A DNA stretch of 58,739 nucleotides from Kiritimatiellia bacterium (lineage in GTDB: Bacteria; Verrucomicrobiota; Kiritimatiellia; RFP12; UBA1067), in the NCBI GenBank assembly GCA_017628025.1, contig JAGBZX010000031.1, forward strand, positions 1 to 58,739, in the 5' to 3' direction. The translations under genes and the position numbers were made by a program. The first letter of the stretch is position 1, and every line of letters begins with the position of its first letter. A model generated the notes under the pieces. The model saw only the letters and a list, made by a program, of their open reading frames with translations. It was not told the origin of the DNA and ran no database searches. This document shows positions 22,719-31,117 of this stretch, one piece after another.

Positions 22719-25273
22719 TTGCTTAAAAGAGCGTCCATATAATGAGACCAATCTTCTGGAGTAATATCGTGCTTGCCTTGTCTAACATGATATCTAACTT
22801 CATGACCAAAACCATTAAGGCCTAATTTTTCCCATGCTTGAGAAGCCAACACGGCCGTCTCGCGCTCTGCTTTAGGCCCTGCCCAATGATCTAATGAGCC
22901 AGAACCAATTGAAAGTTTCCGCGGTGCAATAAGAGAGGCTAGATTATGTTGGTCATACTTCATGCTATGCCCATCATCTCCCGTAAAATGCATATAAAGC
23001 GGAGAAAACCAATGCGGGAAATTCCTACAAATATCCTCTATTGATTCAGAAAATGGCAATATCATCCTGTTAAGTTTTGCGCCTGAAGTGCCAGAGTTAT
23101 TAACACAAGCTAAAAGAAAACGCTTATCAGTCACTCCTGCCCAGAGTGCAGTTTTACCGAGCCTAGAATGACCAACAACACCAATACGTGAAGTGTCGAT
23201 ATTACTTTGAGTTTCTAACCAATCAACGCAACGGCTCGCAGCCCACGCCCATGCGCTTAGCGCACCCCAGTCTGTATCTTTACGTTTCTTTGGGCCAAAT
23301 GCTTTAAACACTCCTGTATTAAAGCATTTTTTAGGGTCATCTTCCGCTACATCGCTATAAACAAAACCTACTGTTGCAAAACCGCGCGATGTAATTTCGC
23401 CTATCGGCCAACAGTTCGCACTTGGCGCCTTTGCATTTGGATCAAAGTTGTCTTTTTTTAGTCTTGCCGGGAAGTTCATAACAACAAAAGCAGGACATTT
23501 CCCCTCTATCTTGGGTTCATACGAATGAACTACAAACGAAAATGGCGCGTATGTCCCCTTACATGAAATCTCAATTGCACGATGAAGAACCTTGCCCTCG
23601 TAGCAATCATTACGCGAAATCTCTCTAAAAGCAAGATCGCTAGGCTTTTCCACTGGTCTTATGCCAAATTCATTTTCTGAGAAAAACTTATATGTATCGT
23701 CTACATCGCCAAGAGCGGGGACTTCAAGACGCTCTCCAGCTTTTGTGCCAGTGAAAACTGTCCCGCCAAAGCCCCAAAGACGCCCTTCTACCATTGGAAC
23801 GGCATCCTTCATAAAAAAGCGCGCCTGAATAAATGCAGTCGTTCCCGTTAAATACCCACGAAACAAAAATGATCCGTCACTTTGAATACCACCACTTGTC
23901 TTGATTTGATGTAAGCCAATTAAAGCGCCAAGATACTCATGCTTTTCTGGATCTACATAAATAGAGCCTCCTAGCCACTGACCTATACCCACAGGAAATT
24001 CAGAATAAAAGTGCCGCCCTCGAAAGGCAACTTTATATCCATTACCGCTTCTTGTTAGTCTTAGCCCCTTAATGCCGCGCTTGTTTTTGGATATCGCAAA
24101 GTCAATATCAAGATACTTATCTATCCCTTGCGTTGTCCCTGAAATAGGCTTTATCATCAATTCTTTAGTACGTTTCTCAAGTTTTTTTCTAAGTTCATCG
24201 TTTTCTGGGAAAGGAGTTTCAGAAACCCTTGACACGAGAAACTCCTCAACAAGAGCAATCTCTTTACCCATATTATTAAGCCCAGCATTTATTGAAACGA
24301 CCATATCTTGATCTGGGTAAACTAATGTAAGTTGCCCACCGGCGCCGTCAGCCCTGAAGCCTTCTAAGTTACAGCGCCAAAACTGAAAACCATAACCGCG
24401 TTCCCAATTTGACCCATTGCCTAAAGCATTAACACTAACATTTTTCCAGCCACTTGCAGTATGACATGATGTTGCAAGTTGCACCCATTGCGACGAAAGT
24501 ATCTGCTTGCCGCCCCATTTACCGCGCTGGAGATAGAGCTGACCAAAACGCGCCATTTCGCGCGTTGTCATATTCATACCCCATCCACCGCAAGCAATAC
24601 CTTGAGGAGAATGAGTCGACCAAGCCTTTTTAATACCAATAGGCTTAAAAAGTCTATTATTTAGAAAATCCATTAGCTTTTTGCCTGTAATTTCTTCTAC
24701 TATTGCCGCTAGCACATATGTAGCGTCTGAATCATACTTAAATGTGGTACCTGGCCTTTTCGCGAAATCCTTTTGGAAAAACGCCTTAAGCCAATCACTC
24801 GAACGATCTATCCCATGATCTTTAGGAGCACCAACATTCATAGTTAAAAGATCTCTTACTCTTAACAAGGAAAGATTTTCAGAGACCTTTTCTGGTAATT
24901 TATCTGGAAATATCTCTACGACACGCGTATCAAGATCTATTAATCCATCATCAGCTAATAAGCCTATTGCCGTAGATGTAAAGCTTTTTGAATGAGAAAA
25001 AAGCGAATGAGTTTTTTCTAATGTATCAAAAGGCTTCCAACTACCTTCCGCGATTATTTTGCCGTGCCTTACTATTACAAACCCATGCAACGCGCCTATC
25101 GTTCCTACTGCATTAAAATTAGTTTCAACTGCATGTATCCACTCTAGGATGTCAGCGCTTCTAACACCTTGAGACTCGGGACTAGCATAATCCATCTCTG
25201 CAGATTTTGCACTACTTAAAAAGCATACAATAGCAATAATTGCAATTGCGAGTTTCTCATATGTTTTTTGCAT
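22715..25273 (-). CDS. Secreted two-domain serine hydrolase: class C beta-lactamase-like plus CE15 glucuronoyl-esterase-like
   Basis: This 852-residue protein has a signal peptide (up to about residue 24). Residues about 30-350 form a class C beta-lactamase/D-Ala peptidase-like domain with S93-H-S-K96 (SxxK), a YxS version of the second motif (Tyr180) and a GAGG late motif. A linker domain follows (about 370-530). Residues about 545-850 are CE15-like, with the nucleophile elbow GHSRLGKTALW (Ser703), WxWAASRCVDWLE, and a C-terminal His in GKHDITPEDW. The region where CE15 enzymes have SGxGGAxL reads SGTSGAKL, so the usual acidic residue there seems replaced. CE15 enzymes cleave esters between 4-O-methylglucuronate and lignin. 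AAGGAG precedes the ATG. Confidence 0.85.
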   Translation of the reverse strand: MQKTYEKLAIAIIAIVCFLSSAKSAEMDYASPESQGVRSADILEWIHAVETNFNAVGTIGALHGFVIVRHGKIIAEGSWKPFDTLEKTHSLFSHSKSFTSTAIGLLADDGLIDLDTRVVEIFPDKLPEKVSENLSLLRVRDLLTMNVGAPKDHGIDRSSDWLKAFFQKDFAKRPGTTFKYDSDATYVLAAIVEEITGKKLMDFLNNRLFKPIGIKKAWSTHSPQGIACGGWGMNMTTREMARFGQLYLQRGKWGGKQILSSQWVQLATSCHTASGWKNVSVNALGNGSNWERGYGFQFWRCNLEGFRADGAGGQLTLVYPDQDMVVSINAGLNNMGKEIALVEEFLVSRVSETPFPENDELRKKLEKRTKELMIKPISGTTQGIDKYLDIDFAISKNKRGIKGLRLTRSGNGYKVAFRGRHFYSEFPVGIGQWLGGSIYVDPEKHEYLGALIGLHQIKTSGGIQSDGSFLFRGYLTGTTAFIQARFFMKDAVPMVEGRLWGFGGTVFTGTKAGERLEVPALGDVDDTYKFFSENEFGIRPVEKPSDLAFREISRNDCYEGKVLHRAIEISCKGTYAPFSFVVHSYEPKIEGKCPAFVVMNFPARLKKDNFDPNAKAPSANCWPIGEITSRGFATVGFVYSDVAEDDPKKCFNTGVFKAFGPKKRKDTDWGALSAWAWAASRCVDWLETQSNIDTSRIGVVGHSRLGKTALWAGVTDKRFLLACVNNSGTSGAKLNRMILPFSESIEDICRNFPHWFSPLYMHFTGDDGHSMKYDQHNLASLIAPRKLSIGSGSLDHWAGPKAERETAVLASQAWEKLGLNGFGHEVRYHVRQGKHDITPEDWSHYMDALLSK

Positions 25274-25309
25274 AATTCCTAGCTCCTTATTATTTCATCA
25301 TTCAAACAA

Positions 25310-26401
25310 TTACTTTTTTAAAGCTTTTAAAAATTTCATCGTATCTGTAAGCGATTTAACCATATCTTCGGCACCAAAATGCTCTAGAGTATACCACATG
25401 TCATAACCCCATAACATTGCTGGAGTCTTCACTAATTCTGCCGCCGGTAAGACTCCATAGCCAAACGGCACACACTTCCCCATAGGCTTACCTACCTTAT
25501 CTCTATCTTTAAGATGTATATGACGAATGCGCCCGGCAAATTTGAGCATCGCTTCTCTTGCGTCATCTCCTGACGGCATAAAATTACCTGTATCAAAGAC
25601 AAAGCCTACGCTAGGTGCCTTTCGCAGGAAATCTTCAGTATTAGCTATATTATGCGTTGGGGAAGTTGAATTGTCATAATCTTCCACACAAACAAAAACA
25701 CCCTCTTTAGCTGCCTCTTTAGCGAAGCGCTCTGTGCGTTCTATAACTCTTTTTCGCGTTTCAGCAAATGCTTTATTCTCTAAACTGCACTTTTCCTCTG
25801 CTGGCACAACAAGTATCGAGATTGCCCCATTATCTTTAGCTAGCTTAATTGTCTTTGCCGCTCCTAACGCATCATATTCATCTAAATCAAATTTTGGAAA
25901 CCACACCACACACGCTATTTTAAGACCTGCATCAGTATAGATTTTAAGCTCTCTTCTCCTAACTTGTGACCAAACCTCAACGCCTTCAATACCCAAACTT
26001 CGCACATACTTTGCTGCTTCTGCTAGCGAGATGCCGCGTTGCTCTGAAATTGAATGTATATGATCGGAAAAAACCGAATAACGTATCTTTGGGAAAGTTT
26101 GAGAAACATGCTTAAGCACAAATCTCGCCGCGCACGTTACATCATTAGTATTTGCGTCATACCACCTGCCATCTGATTTTTGTGTTGAGACAAGTTTTAG
26201 CGCAATATCTGTTAAAGACGAGCCTGCCGACAAAGATTTCACTTGTTGTTTAAACTTATCTAAATCTCCGAACATTGATTTATTTTCTGACCGAGCCAAC
26301 GCGTGGTGAACCTCGTTAAGTACGCTAGGTTCAAGCATTGAGTCGCTTAAAGGCGAATTAATAAGTAAACTGGCTAGTAAGACAGTTAGTGCGCAATTCA
26401 T
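25310..26401 (-). CDS. Secreted sugar phosphate isomerase/epimerase-like TIM barrel protein
   Basis: This 363-residue protein has a hydrophobic signal-like N-terminus (MNCALTVLLASLLI), a helical region of about 90 residues with no clear family, and then an AP-endonuclease-2/xylose-isomerase-like barrel from about residue 105: EGVEVWSQ, ISILVVPAEE, VFVCVEDYDN (metal-ligand Glu), GFVFDTGNF (Asp) and RIRHIHLKDRD (His). Secreted members of this family are common beside carbohydrate-degrading enzymes; the substrate is not known. GGAG lies upstream of the ATG, four bases past the permease stop. Confidence 0.8.
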   Translation of the reverse strand: MNCALTVLLASLLINSPLSDSMLEPSVLNEVHHALARSENKSMFGDLDKFKQQVKSLSAGSSLTDIALKLVSTQKSDGRWYDANTNDVTCAARFVLKHVSQTFPKIRYSVFSDHIHSISEQRGISLAEAAKYVRSLGIEGVEVWSQVRRRELKIYTDAGLKIACVVWFPKFDLDEYDALGAAKTIKLAKDNGAISILVVPAEEKCSLENKAFAETRKRVIERTERFAKEAAKEGVFVCVEDYDNSTSPTHNIANTEDFLRKAPSVGFVFDTGNFMPSGDDAREAMLKFAGRIRHIHLKDRDKVGKPMGKCVPFGYGVLPAAELVKTPAMLWGYDMWYTLEHFGAEDMVKSLTDTMKFLKALKK

Positions 26402-26404
26402 ATT

Positions 26405-27238
26405 TTACATCTCCGATCGCAAGACAGGATCAAGCCTATCACGCAAATAATCTGCTATGTGATTAAAAGTAAGTACAAGAATAAATATTGCTAGCGTGGT
26501 AAATGCCATTTCCCACCAAACACCTTGCCAAAGCCTCATTCTAGCATTGTTTATCATAACTCCCCAACTTGGTTCACCTTGAACGCCTATACCTAAAAAC
26601 GATATAAATACCTCTGTAGAAACTGCAGATGGGAAACTAATTGAAAACTGGATAAGAACTAAATGTAAGACATTGGGTAAAATATGCCTAAACATAATTC
26701 TTGCATGCGAATAACCAAGCGTCTTTGCAGCTAAAACATAAGGTCTATCGCGATGCTTAACTGTTTCAGCTCTTATTGTGCGGCAAACGCCAACCCATGT
26801 TGTCAGTCCTATACCAAAGACAACGCCTAGCAGCCCTTTGCCCACAACAAGAGAAATAGCAAGTATAAACAAAAGCCCTGGCATTGATGCACATGTAGCG
26901 CATAGCCAAACAACAAATGAATCAGTTTTTCCTCCTATATAACCGCCTAAAAGCCCCAAAAGAACACCAAGAGAAATCGCTATTGCGCTAGTAGCAAAGC
27001 CTACAATAAACGCAATTCTAGCCCCCTGAAGAAGACGCAATGCAACACTTCTGCCAAGATTATCAGTTCCAAATATATGCCCTTTGCCTGGTGGAAGATA
27101 CCTAGAATTAGCATCTACAACATTATATTGTGGTGTTACATCATTATATCTAGCTAGGCGATACTGCACTTCTCCAAACAAAGCCGCCATAAAATAAGCG
27201 ACTAGTAGAACAAAACATAATTTAACAGAAAATTTCAT
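26405..27238 (-). CDS. Orphan OppC/DppC-type ABC transporter permease
   Basis: This 277-residue inner-membrane permease has the OppC landmarks: HIFGTDNLGRSVALRLLQGAR before the first core helices, multiple membrane segments, and the EAA-type loop around AAKTLGYSHARIMFRHILPN, which contacts the ATPase. The OppB-type partner permease, the ATPases and a binding protein are not in the window, so this subunit would need partners encoded elsewhere. The ATG at 27238 overlaps the amidase stop as ATGA. Confidence 0.88.
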   Translation of the reverse strand: MKFSVKLCFVLLVAYFMAALFGEVQYRLARYNDVTPQYNVVDANSRYLPPGKGHIFGTDNLGRSVALRLLQGARIAFIVGFATSAIAISLGVLLGLLGGYIGGKTDSFVVWLCATCASMPGLLFILAISLVVGKGLLGVVFGIGLTTWVGVCRTIRAETVKHRDRPYVLAAKTLGYSHARIMFRHILPNVLHLVLIQFSISFPSAVSTEVFISFLGIGVQGEPSWGVMINNARMRLWQGVWWEMAFTTLAIFILVLTFNHIADYLRDRLDPVLRSEM

Positions 27239-28296
27239 TTTTTTAACCACACACTAGTTCCGACTTGAATTTTCGCCGGATTAACCTTATCGCCACTAAT
27301 AACCTTTTTGCCAATAGTGTAATACGTGTCAGATTTATTCCATTTTGACCCTGCAAGACTAATAATAGTGCCACCTTTTTTCACAACTCCTACCTTAGTC
27401 CAACCACCTTCTTTTAGATCCTTTTCGCTAGTCGGTATCCTAGAGGCTTTAGAAAGTATTTTTGGCACAACTTTTGAAACCTTTTTAGGAGTAGCCACCG
27501 CGGACACATTAGGAACAAGCTTAGGAACTACTTTTTGCACGGGCTTTACTGCAGGCTTTACCGGAACTTTTGCCGTCACTTTGGGAGCAGCTTTTTTAAC
27601 TGTCTTTTGAGGATAATGCCTACTCATCGGATCTATAGAACCGTAAAGAACAGTGTTTAAATATTTATCAGCCACAATCAAGCGCCCTGCTCGCACATCA
27701 ATATCTGATTTAGGTCTAGAATAAAGGCCTAATTCGCGTCTTACTGAAGGCGTAGCAAAGAGCATTGCACAGCGCTTACGCCCTCGATGTTTTTTCTTAT
27801 ACCACTTGTTTGGCGCACCGTAGGCTACGTGACTGTGACAAATAACTGAATTATCATTAAGCCTATACATGGACTTCAAAGAGCTTATTAAATCTTTTAT
27901 CGCTCTTAACTGAACAATTCCCATTGGCTTATTATGATAACCGACACATTCAATTCCAACAGAATATTTATCTACATCCTCTTTGCCATGCCACATTGAT
28001 CTACCTGCATGAAACGCTTCTTTATCGCGATCAACTATTGCATAAACATTACCCTCCTCTGTCACAACATAATGACATTCGCCTCGACTCGAGACCTTAT
28101 TTAATGAGCTTTTAGCTGGGGCTTCTGTTGTATGCAAGATTATCAACGTTGTAGATTTTCTTACTTGTCGCTCTGGGTTACGTGGCGAGCGATATCGATT
28201 TGATATAGATAACGCCCAAAGCGAAGCCGTCGCCATTATGAAAAACGCAGTAAGTGCAAACTTCGCCAACGCTTTTTGATGACGACGGCTAAACAA
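27235..28296 (-). CDS. N-acetylmuramoyl-L-alanine amidase with LysM-like C-terminus
   Basis: This 353-residue protein has an N-terminal membrane anchor or signal (about 11-28) and an amidase_2 (T7 lysozyme/PGRP-like) domain: IILHTTEA (zinc-ligand His), ECHYVVTEEGNVYAIVD, EAFHAG, YSVGIECVGYHN and ICHSHVAYG. It should cleave between MurNAc and L-Ala in peptidoglycan. A long Lys/Pro/Val/Ala-rich linker (about 225-285) leads to a C-terminal segment (from about 300, KKGGTIISLAGSKWNKSDTY) that resembles a LysM wall-binding fold. The start is a TTG at 28296, with GGAG upstream in the MFS stop region; no better ATG keeps the anchor. Confidence 0.83.
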   Translation of the reverse strand: MFSRRHQKALAKFALTAFFIMATASLWALSISNRYRSPRNPERQVRKSTTLIILHTTEAPAKSSLNKVSSRGECHYVVTEEGNVYAIVDRDKEAFHAGRSMWHGKEDVDKYSVGIECVGYHNKPMGIVQLRAIKDLISSLKSMYRLNDNSVICHSHVAYGAPNKWYKKKHRGRKRCAMLFATPSVRRELGLYSRPKSDIDVRAGRLIVADKYLNTVLYGSIDPMSRHYPQKTVKKAAPKVTAKVPVKPAVKPVQKVVPKLVPNVSAVATPKKVSKVVPKILSKASRIPTSEKDLKEGGWTKVGVVKKGGTIISLAGSKWNKSDTYYTIGKKVISGDKVNPAKIQVGTSVWLKK

Positions 28297-28299
28297 AAC

Positions 28300-29748
28300 T
28301 TATATCTCCACCTTCATATAGCGTGGCACGAGTATTTTCATACAGGCCCAGCCAATAAGATACGCTACTGAGCAATAGCAGAAAACAATCATGTAGCCAG
28401 CCTCTTTGCCGCTATACCCCATGAATGTAAAAGCTGCCCCAAGCGAATCAGAATATGTAAATAAGCGACCTGCGCTATAGTTAACTATAAAGCTACCGCA
28501 ACCAGCGGCAAGTCCTGCAATGCCAGTGACAGTGCCAATCGCGCAACGGTCAAACATATCACCAACTGCCGCATAAATATTAGCACTCCATGCCTGATGA
28601 CCTGCGCAAGCAATACCAATAATTATAGCAGGCCACCACGCGCTATAATCACCAAGAGGCTGCGCAAGAATCGCTAATAGTGGCAAACATGCAAAGAAAA
28701 ACATTGATAAAAGCCTAGCTTCATATGGGTTTCTTCCGCGTTTCTCTACGAGATAAGTCGGTATCTTGCAAAGGAAAATTGAAAGAAACGAAACTATCGC
28801 ATAAAGAAGAGTTATAAGCACCATTCCTTGAGTAGACGAACTTGTATAGCCATAGCGATCAGAAAGGTATGAAGGCGTCCAGAAAAGGAAGAACCACCAC
28901 ACGCCATCGGTAACAAGACGCTCTAATAAAAGCGCCCACGTTTGGCGAAGCGTGAAAGCTCGAAGTATAGAAAGTTTTTTCTCTGTTTTTGTAGGTTCTG
29001 ACAGAATATCCTGGCGGATATAATTTAACTCCGCCTTATTAACTCGTGGATTTACCTCTGGGGCTCTGTAAAAATATCCCCATAACCCCATCCAGAGAAA
29101 ACCAAGAGAACCAACAACTAAGAACGCCGCCTCCCAGCCCCAATACTTAGCTAGTAGCGGAATCATCAAGGGGGCAGCTAGTGCTCCCGCAGAAGAGCCA
29201 GCATTAAAAATGGAAGTGGCAAACGCTCTATCTTTTGCTGGGAAATATTCAGCCGCCGCCTTTACTGCTGCAGGAAAATTACCAGCTTCACCAGCTGCTA
29301 GAAGACACCTACAACCTAAGAAAAGCCAAGTAGAAATAGATGCTACAGCTAATGCCATAGCGCTACCAGACTCTATCGTCTTAAGCGCGGCGGAAGATTC
29401 TAGCCCAGCAATATGAACTGTCGCCCATCCGCAAATAGCATGAAGACAGGCCGCTGCAGACCAAATTGAAATCGCCCATTGATAGCCCGATTTAGAACCG
29501 AGTTTATCGATAATTTTTCCCGCAAAAAGCATACAACAAGCATATATAAGCGAGAAATAGCCTGTCACTATGCCGTAATGCGAATCGTTCCAATGAAACT
29601 GAGGAGCGATAAAATCGCGCCATGTCAGCGACAGGGCTTGTCGATCAAGATAGTTAATCGTAGTAGCAATAAAAAGAAGTGCACAGACACCCCAACGAAA
29701 ATTAGTCATCTTTTCAGTTGACTTAGTAGTTGTATTATTTGTATTCAT
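28300..29748 (-). CDS. MFS transporter, anion:cation symporter family, hexuronate (ExuT)-like
   Basis: This 482-residue protein has about 12 membrane segments. The family marks are INYLDRQALS in the first helix, GKIIDKLGSKSGYQW in the loop after helix 2, and AGEAGNFPAAVKAAAEYFP near helix 4, typical of the ACS branch that includes the ExuT hexuronate transporter. Hexuronate uptake is an inference; it agrees with the nearby glucuronoyl-esterase-like enzyme. It starts at an ATG 7 bases after a TGATATAAT box without a ribosome site. Confidence 0.87.
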   Translation of the reverse strand: MNTNNTTTKSTEKMTNFRWGVCALLFIATTINYLDRQALSLTWRDFIAPQFHWNDSHYGIVTGYFSLIYACCMLFAGKIIDKLGSKSGYQWAISIWSAAACLHAICGWATVHIAGLESSAALKTIESGSAMALAVASISTWLFLGCRCLLAAGEAGNFPAAVKAAAEYFPAKDRAFATSIFNAGSSAGALAAPLMIPLLAKYWGWEAAFLVVGSLGFLWMGLWGYFYRAPEVNPRVNKAELNYIRQDILSEPTKTEKKLSILRAFTLRQTWALLLERLVTDGVWWFFLFWTPSYLSDRYGYTSSSTQGMVLITLLYAIVSFLSIFLCKIPTYLVEKRGRNPYEARLLSMFFFACLPLLAILAQPLGDYSAWWPAIIIGIACAGHQAWSANIYAAVGDMFDRCAIGTVTGIAGLAAGCGSFIVNYSAGRLFTYSDSLGAAFTFMGYSGKEAGYMIVFCYCSVAYLIGWACMKILVPRYMKVEI

Positions 29749-29755
29749 ATTTGAG

Positions 29756-29764
29756 ATTATATCA
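29756..29764 (-). promoter_or_regulatory. Extended -10 box (TGATATAAT) of the MFS-amidase-oppC-esterase operon
   Basis: TGATATAAT, preceded by seven T, ends 7 bases before the ATG at 29748. The gap CTCAAAT has no ribosome site, so transcription starting 6-7 bases downstream would begin at the start codon. Confidence 0.7.
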
Positions 29765-29889
29765 AAAAAACAACTACACTGTTAGTATTTTCTCTTCTCT
29801 AAACGCTTTAGAAGAAGTTTCTTGCTGCTCGATTAAACGCCTACACAACAAAGGCACTAAACACATAGCAGTCAAACATACCTTAAAAA

Positions 29890-30759
29890 CTAAAAATAAT
29901 ACGATATGCCAATCTTTAAAATGGGCCAATCGCAGACAGCATAATACTTATCTGACTTCTTTATTGCTCTACGCGCTTGGGAATTTATTATATCAAATTG
30001 AGAAAACGATCCTAATATTTTAAGATTTTCACTCAAGCTATATGTTACCGAAAAACCCGTTGTAATCGAACCTAATGCTCCACCCCTTATAAAATGGTCT
30101 TTAGGAGCCTCGTTATAGCGAGAAACAAAACGACGCTTATCTAACCAGACAGTCTCGCAAAATGGCGAAATAGAGAGATTCTGCGTTAATTTAAATGGCT
30201 TACGGAGCCCCATCCTAACACGAGCCCTACGTTTCGGCGAAACCATCCATAACCCGTCCCAATAAGGGACTAAAAATTTATTCTTATAGTATTGTACCAC
30301 ATACGGTCCCCAATTATCCATTGTACCGTTGTAATAGCCTATAGCAGGATTCCATAAAACACCAGCCTTCGTCTCAAGCATTGAACCATCTTTGAAGTAA
30401 TAGTCATAGCCAAACCTAAAAGAACCTTCAAATTCGTTTAATAATACTCGATGACTATCACTTTGTAATGTATGTAAAGAAGTTATAAACCAACCATAGC
30501 CGTCAATAAAGAAACCATCGCCTAATTCACTTCTTAACGAAAGACAGTTTGATATATTAGGCCTTGTATCATATATCGCACCACTTGAGCCAAGATAGCC
30601 AGAAAGGAACATCGTCTCAAAATCACCACTAAACTTAACGTTAGGCTTAGGAAGAACCCCCACAATGCTTTTTATAAAACCAAAAGTAGAAAATTGCGCC
30701 AAAACTACAATCATGACGCAAAAAATGAATTTATTTATAGCCCTACTAGTGTTTTTCAT
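29890..30759 (-). CDS. Predicted outer-membrane beta-barrel protein
   Basis: This 289-residue protein has an N-terminal signal-like segment (INKFIFCVMIVVLAQFSTFGF). The rest is rich in alternating aromatic/hydrophobic strands (FEGSFRFGYDYYF, GSITTGFSVTYSL, LKILGSFSQFD), and the last strand is KIGISYYF with a terminal Phe, the typical insertion signal of outer-membrane barrels. It is evidence for a diderm envelope. No family could be named; a small porin or channel is plausible. It has its own leaderless-type promoter. Confidence 0.75.
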   Translation of the reverse strand: MKNTSRAINKFIFCVMIVVLAQFSTFGFIKSIVGVLPKPNVKFSGDFETMFLSGYLGSSGAIYDTRPNISNCLSLRSELGDGFFIDGYGWFITSLHTLQSDSHRVLLNEFEGSFRFGYDYYFKDGSMLETKAGVLWNPAIGYYNGTMDNWGPYVVQYYKNKFLVPYWDGLWMVSPKRRARVRMGLRKPFKLTQNLSISPFCETVWLDKRRFVSRYNEAPKDHFIRGGALGSITTGFSVTYSLSENLKILGSFSQFDIINSQARRAIKKSDKYYAVCDWPILKIGISYYF

Positions 30760-30768
30760 TAACTAAAT

Positions 30769-30777
30769 AGTATATCA
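30769..30777 (-). promoter_or_regulatory. Extended -10 box (TGATATACT) of the outer-membrane protein gene
   Basis: TGATATACT after a run of T ends 9 bases before the ATG at 30759. The gap ATTTAGTTA has no ribosome site. Confidence 0.6.
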
Positions 30778-30811
30778 AAAAAACACTTATAAAACGGCAA
30801 CTAAATCTCAA

Positions 30812-31096
30812 CTATTGAATAGGCTTATCTGCTCCACCTATACAAACTCCACCTACTGTTTGAGCAGAAAGGGGCATATCACTATATTTAAACTTGTTAT
30901 CATCAGAAGAATTCCATTCGGCCTGTACCATTGGTCCGGCAGTAACACCGCCCTCTGCTGAAGCATTTGTATAAAACACCTCTTCTACTTTATCATAATG
31001 CCCCACAACTCCATCAGACTTACGACGGCAAGGAACATAATCACGAAGGGTTTTATTTGGCGAAACAGATGTATCTATTATTTTATCAAAGGTCAA
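30812..31096 (-). pseudogene. C-terminal remnant of a larger surface protein
   Basis: Ninety-four open codons have no proper start: the only candidate is a TTG with no ribosome site. The sequence SPNKTLRDYVPCRRKSDGVVG, then HYDKVEEVFYTNAS, resembles the C-terminal ends of long secreted or phage-tail-like proteins in gut bacteria (a xxVPxRRKSDGVxGxYDxxxxxFYTNA pattern). The N-terminal bulk is missing. It lies between the RibF fusion and the outer-membrane protein. I read it as a truncated leftover; an expressed small protein cannot be excluded. Confidence 0.6.
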
Positions 31097-31117
31097 AGGA
31101 AAACGAGAAAAAATAAA

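Noticed and set aside
27326..27610. Plus-strand frame opposite the amidase linker
   Set aside because: Its low-complexity composition mirrors the Lys/Val/Pro-rich linker of the amidase on the other strand.
29795..29835. Possible terminator between the outer-membrane protein and MFS genes
   Set aside because: An AGAAG/CTTCT-type imperfect stem exists, but there is no T run in either direction.
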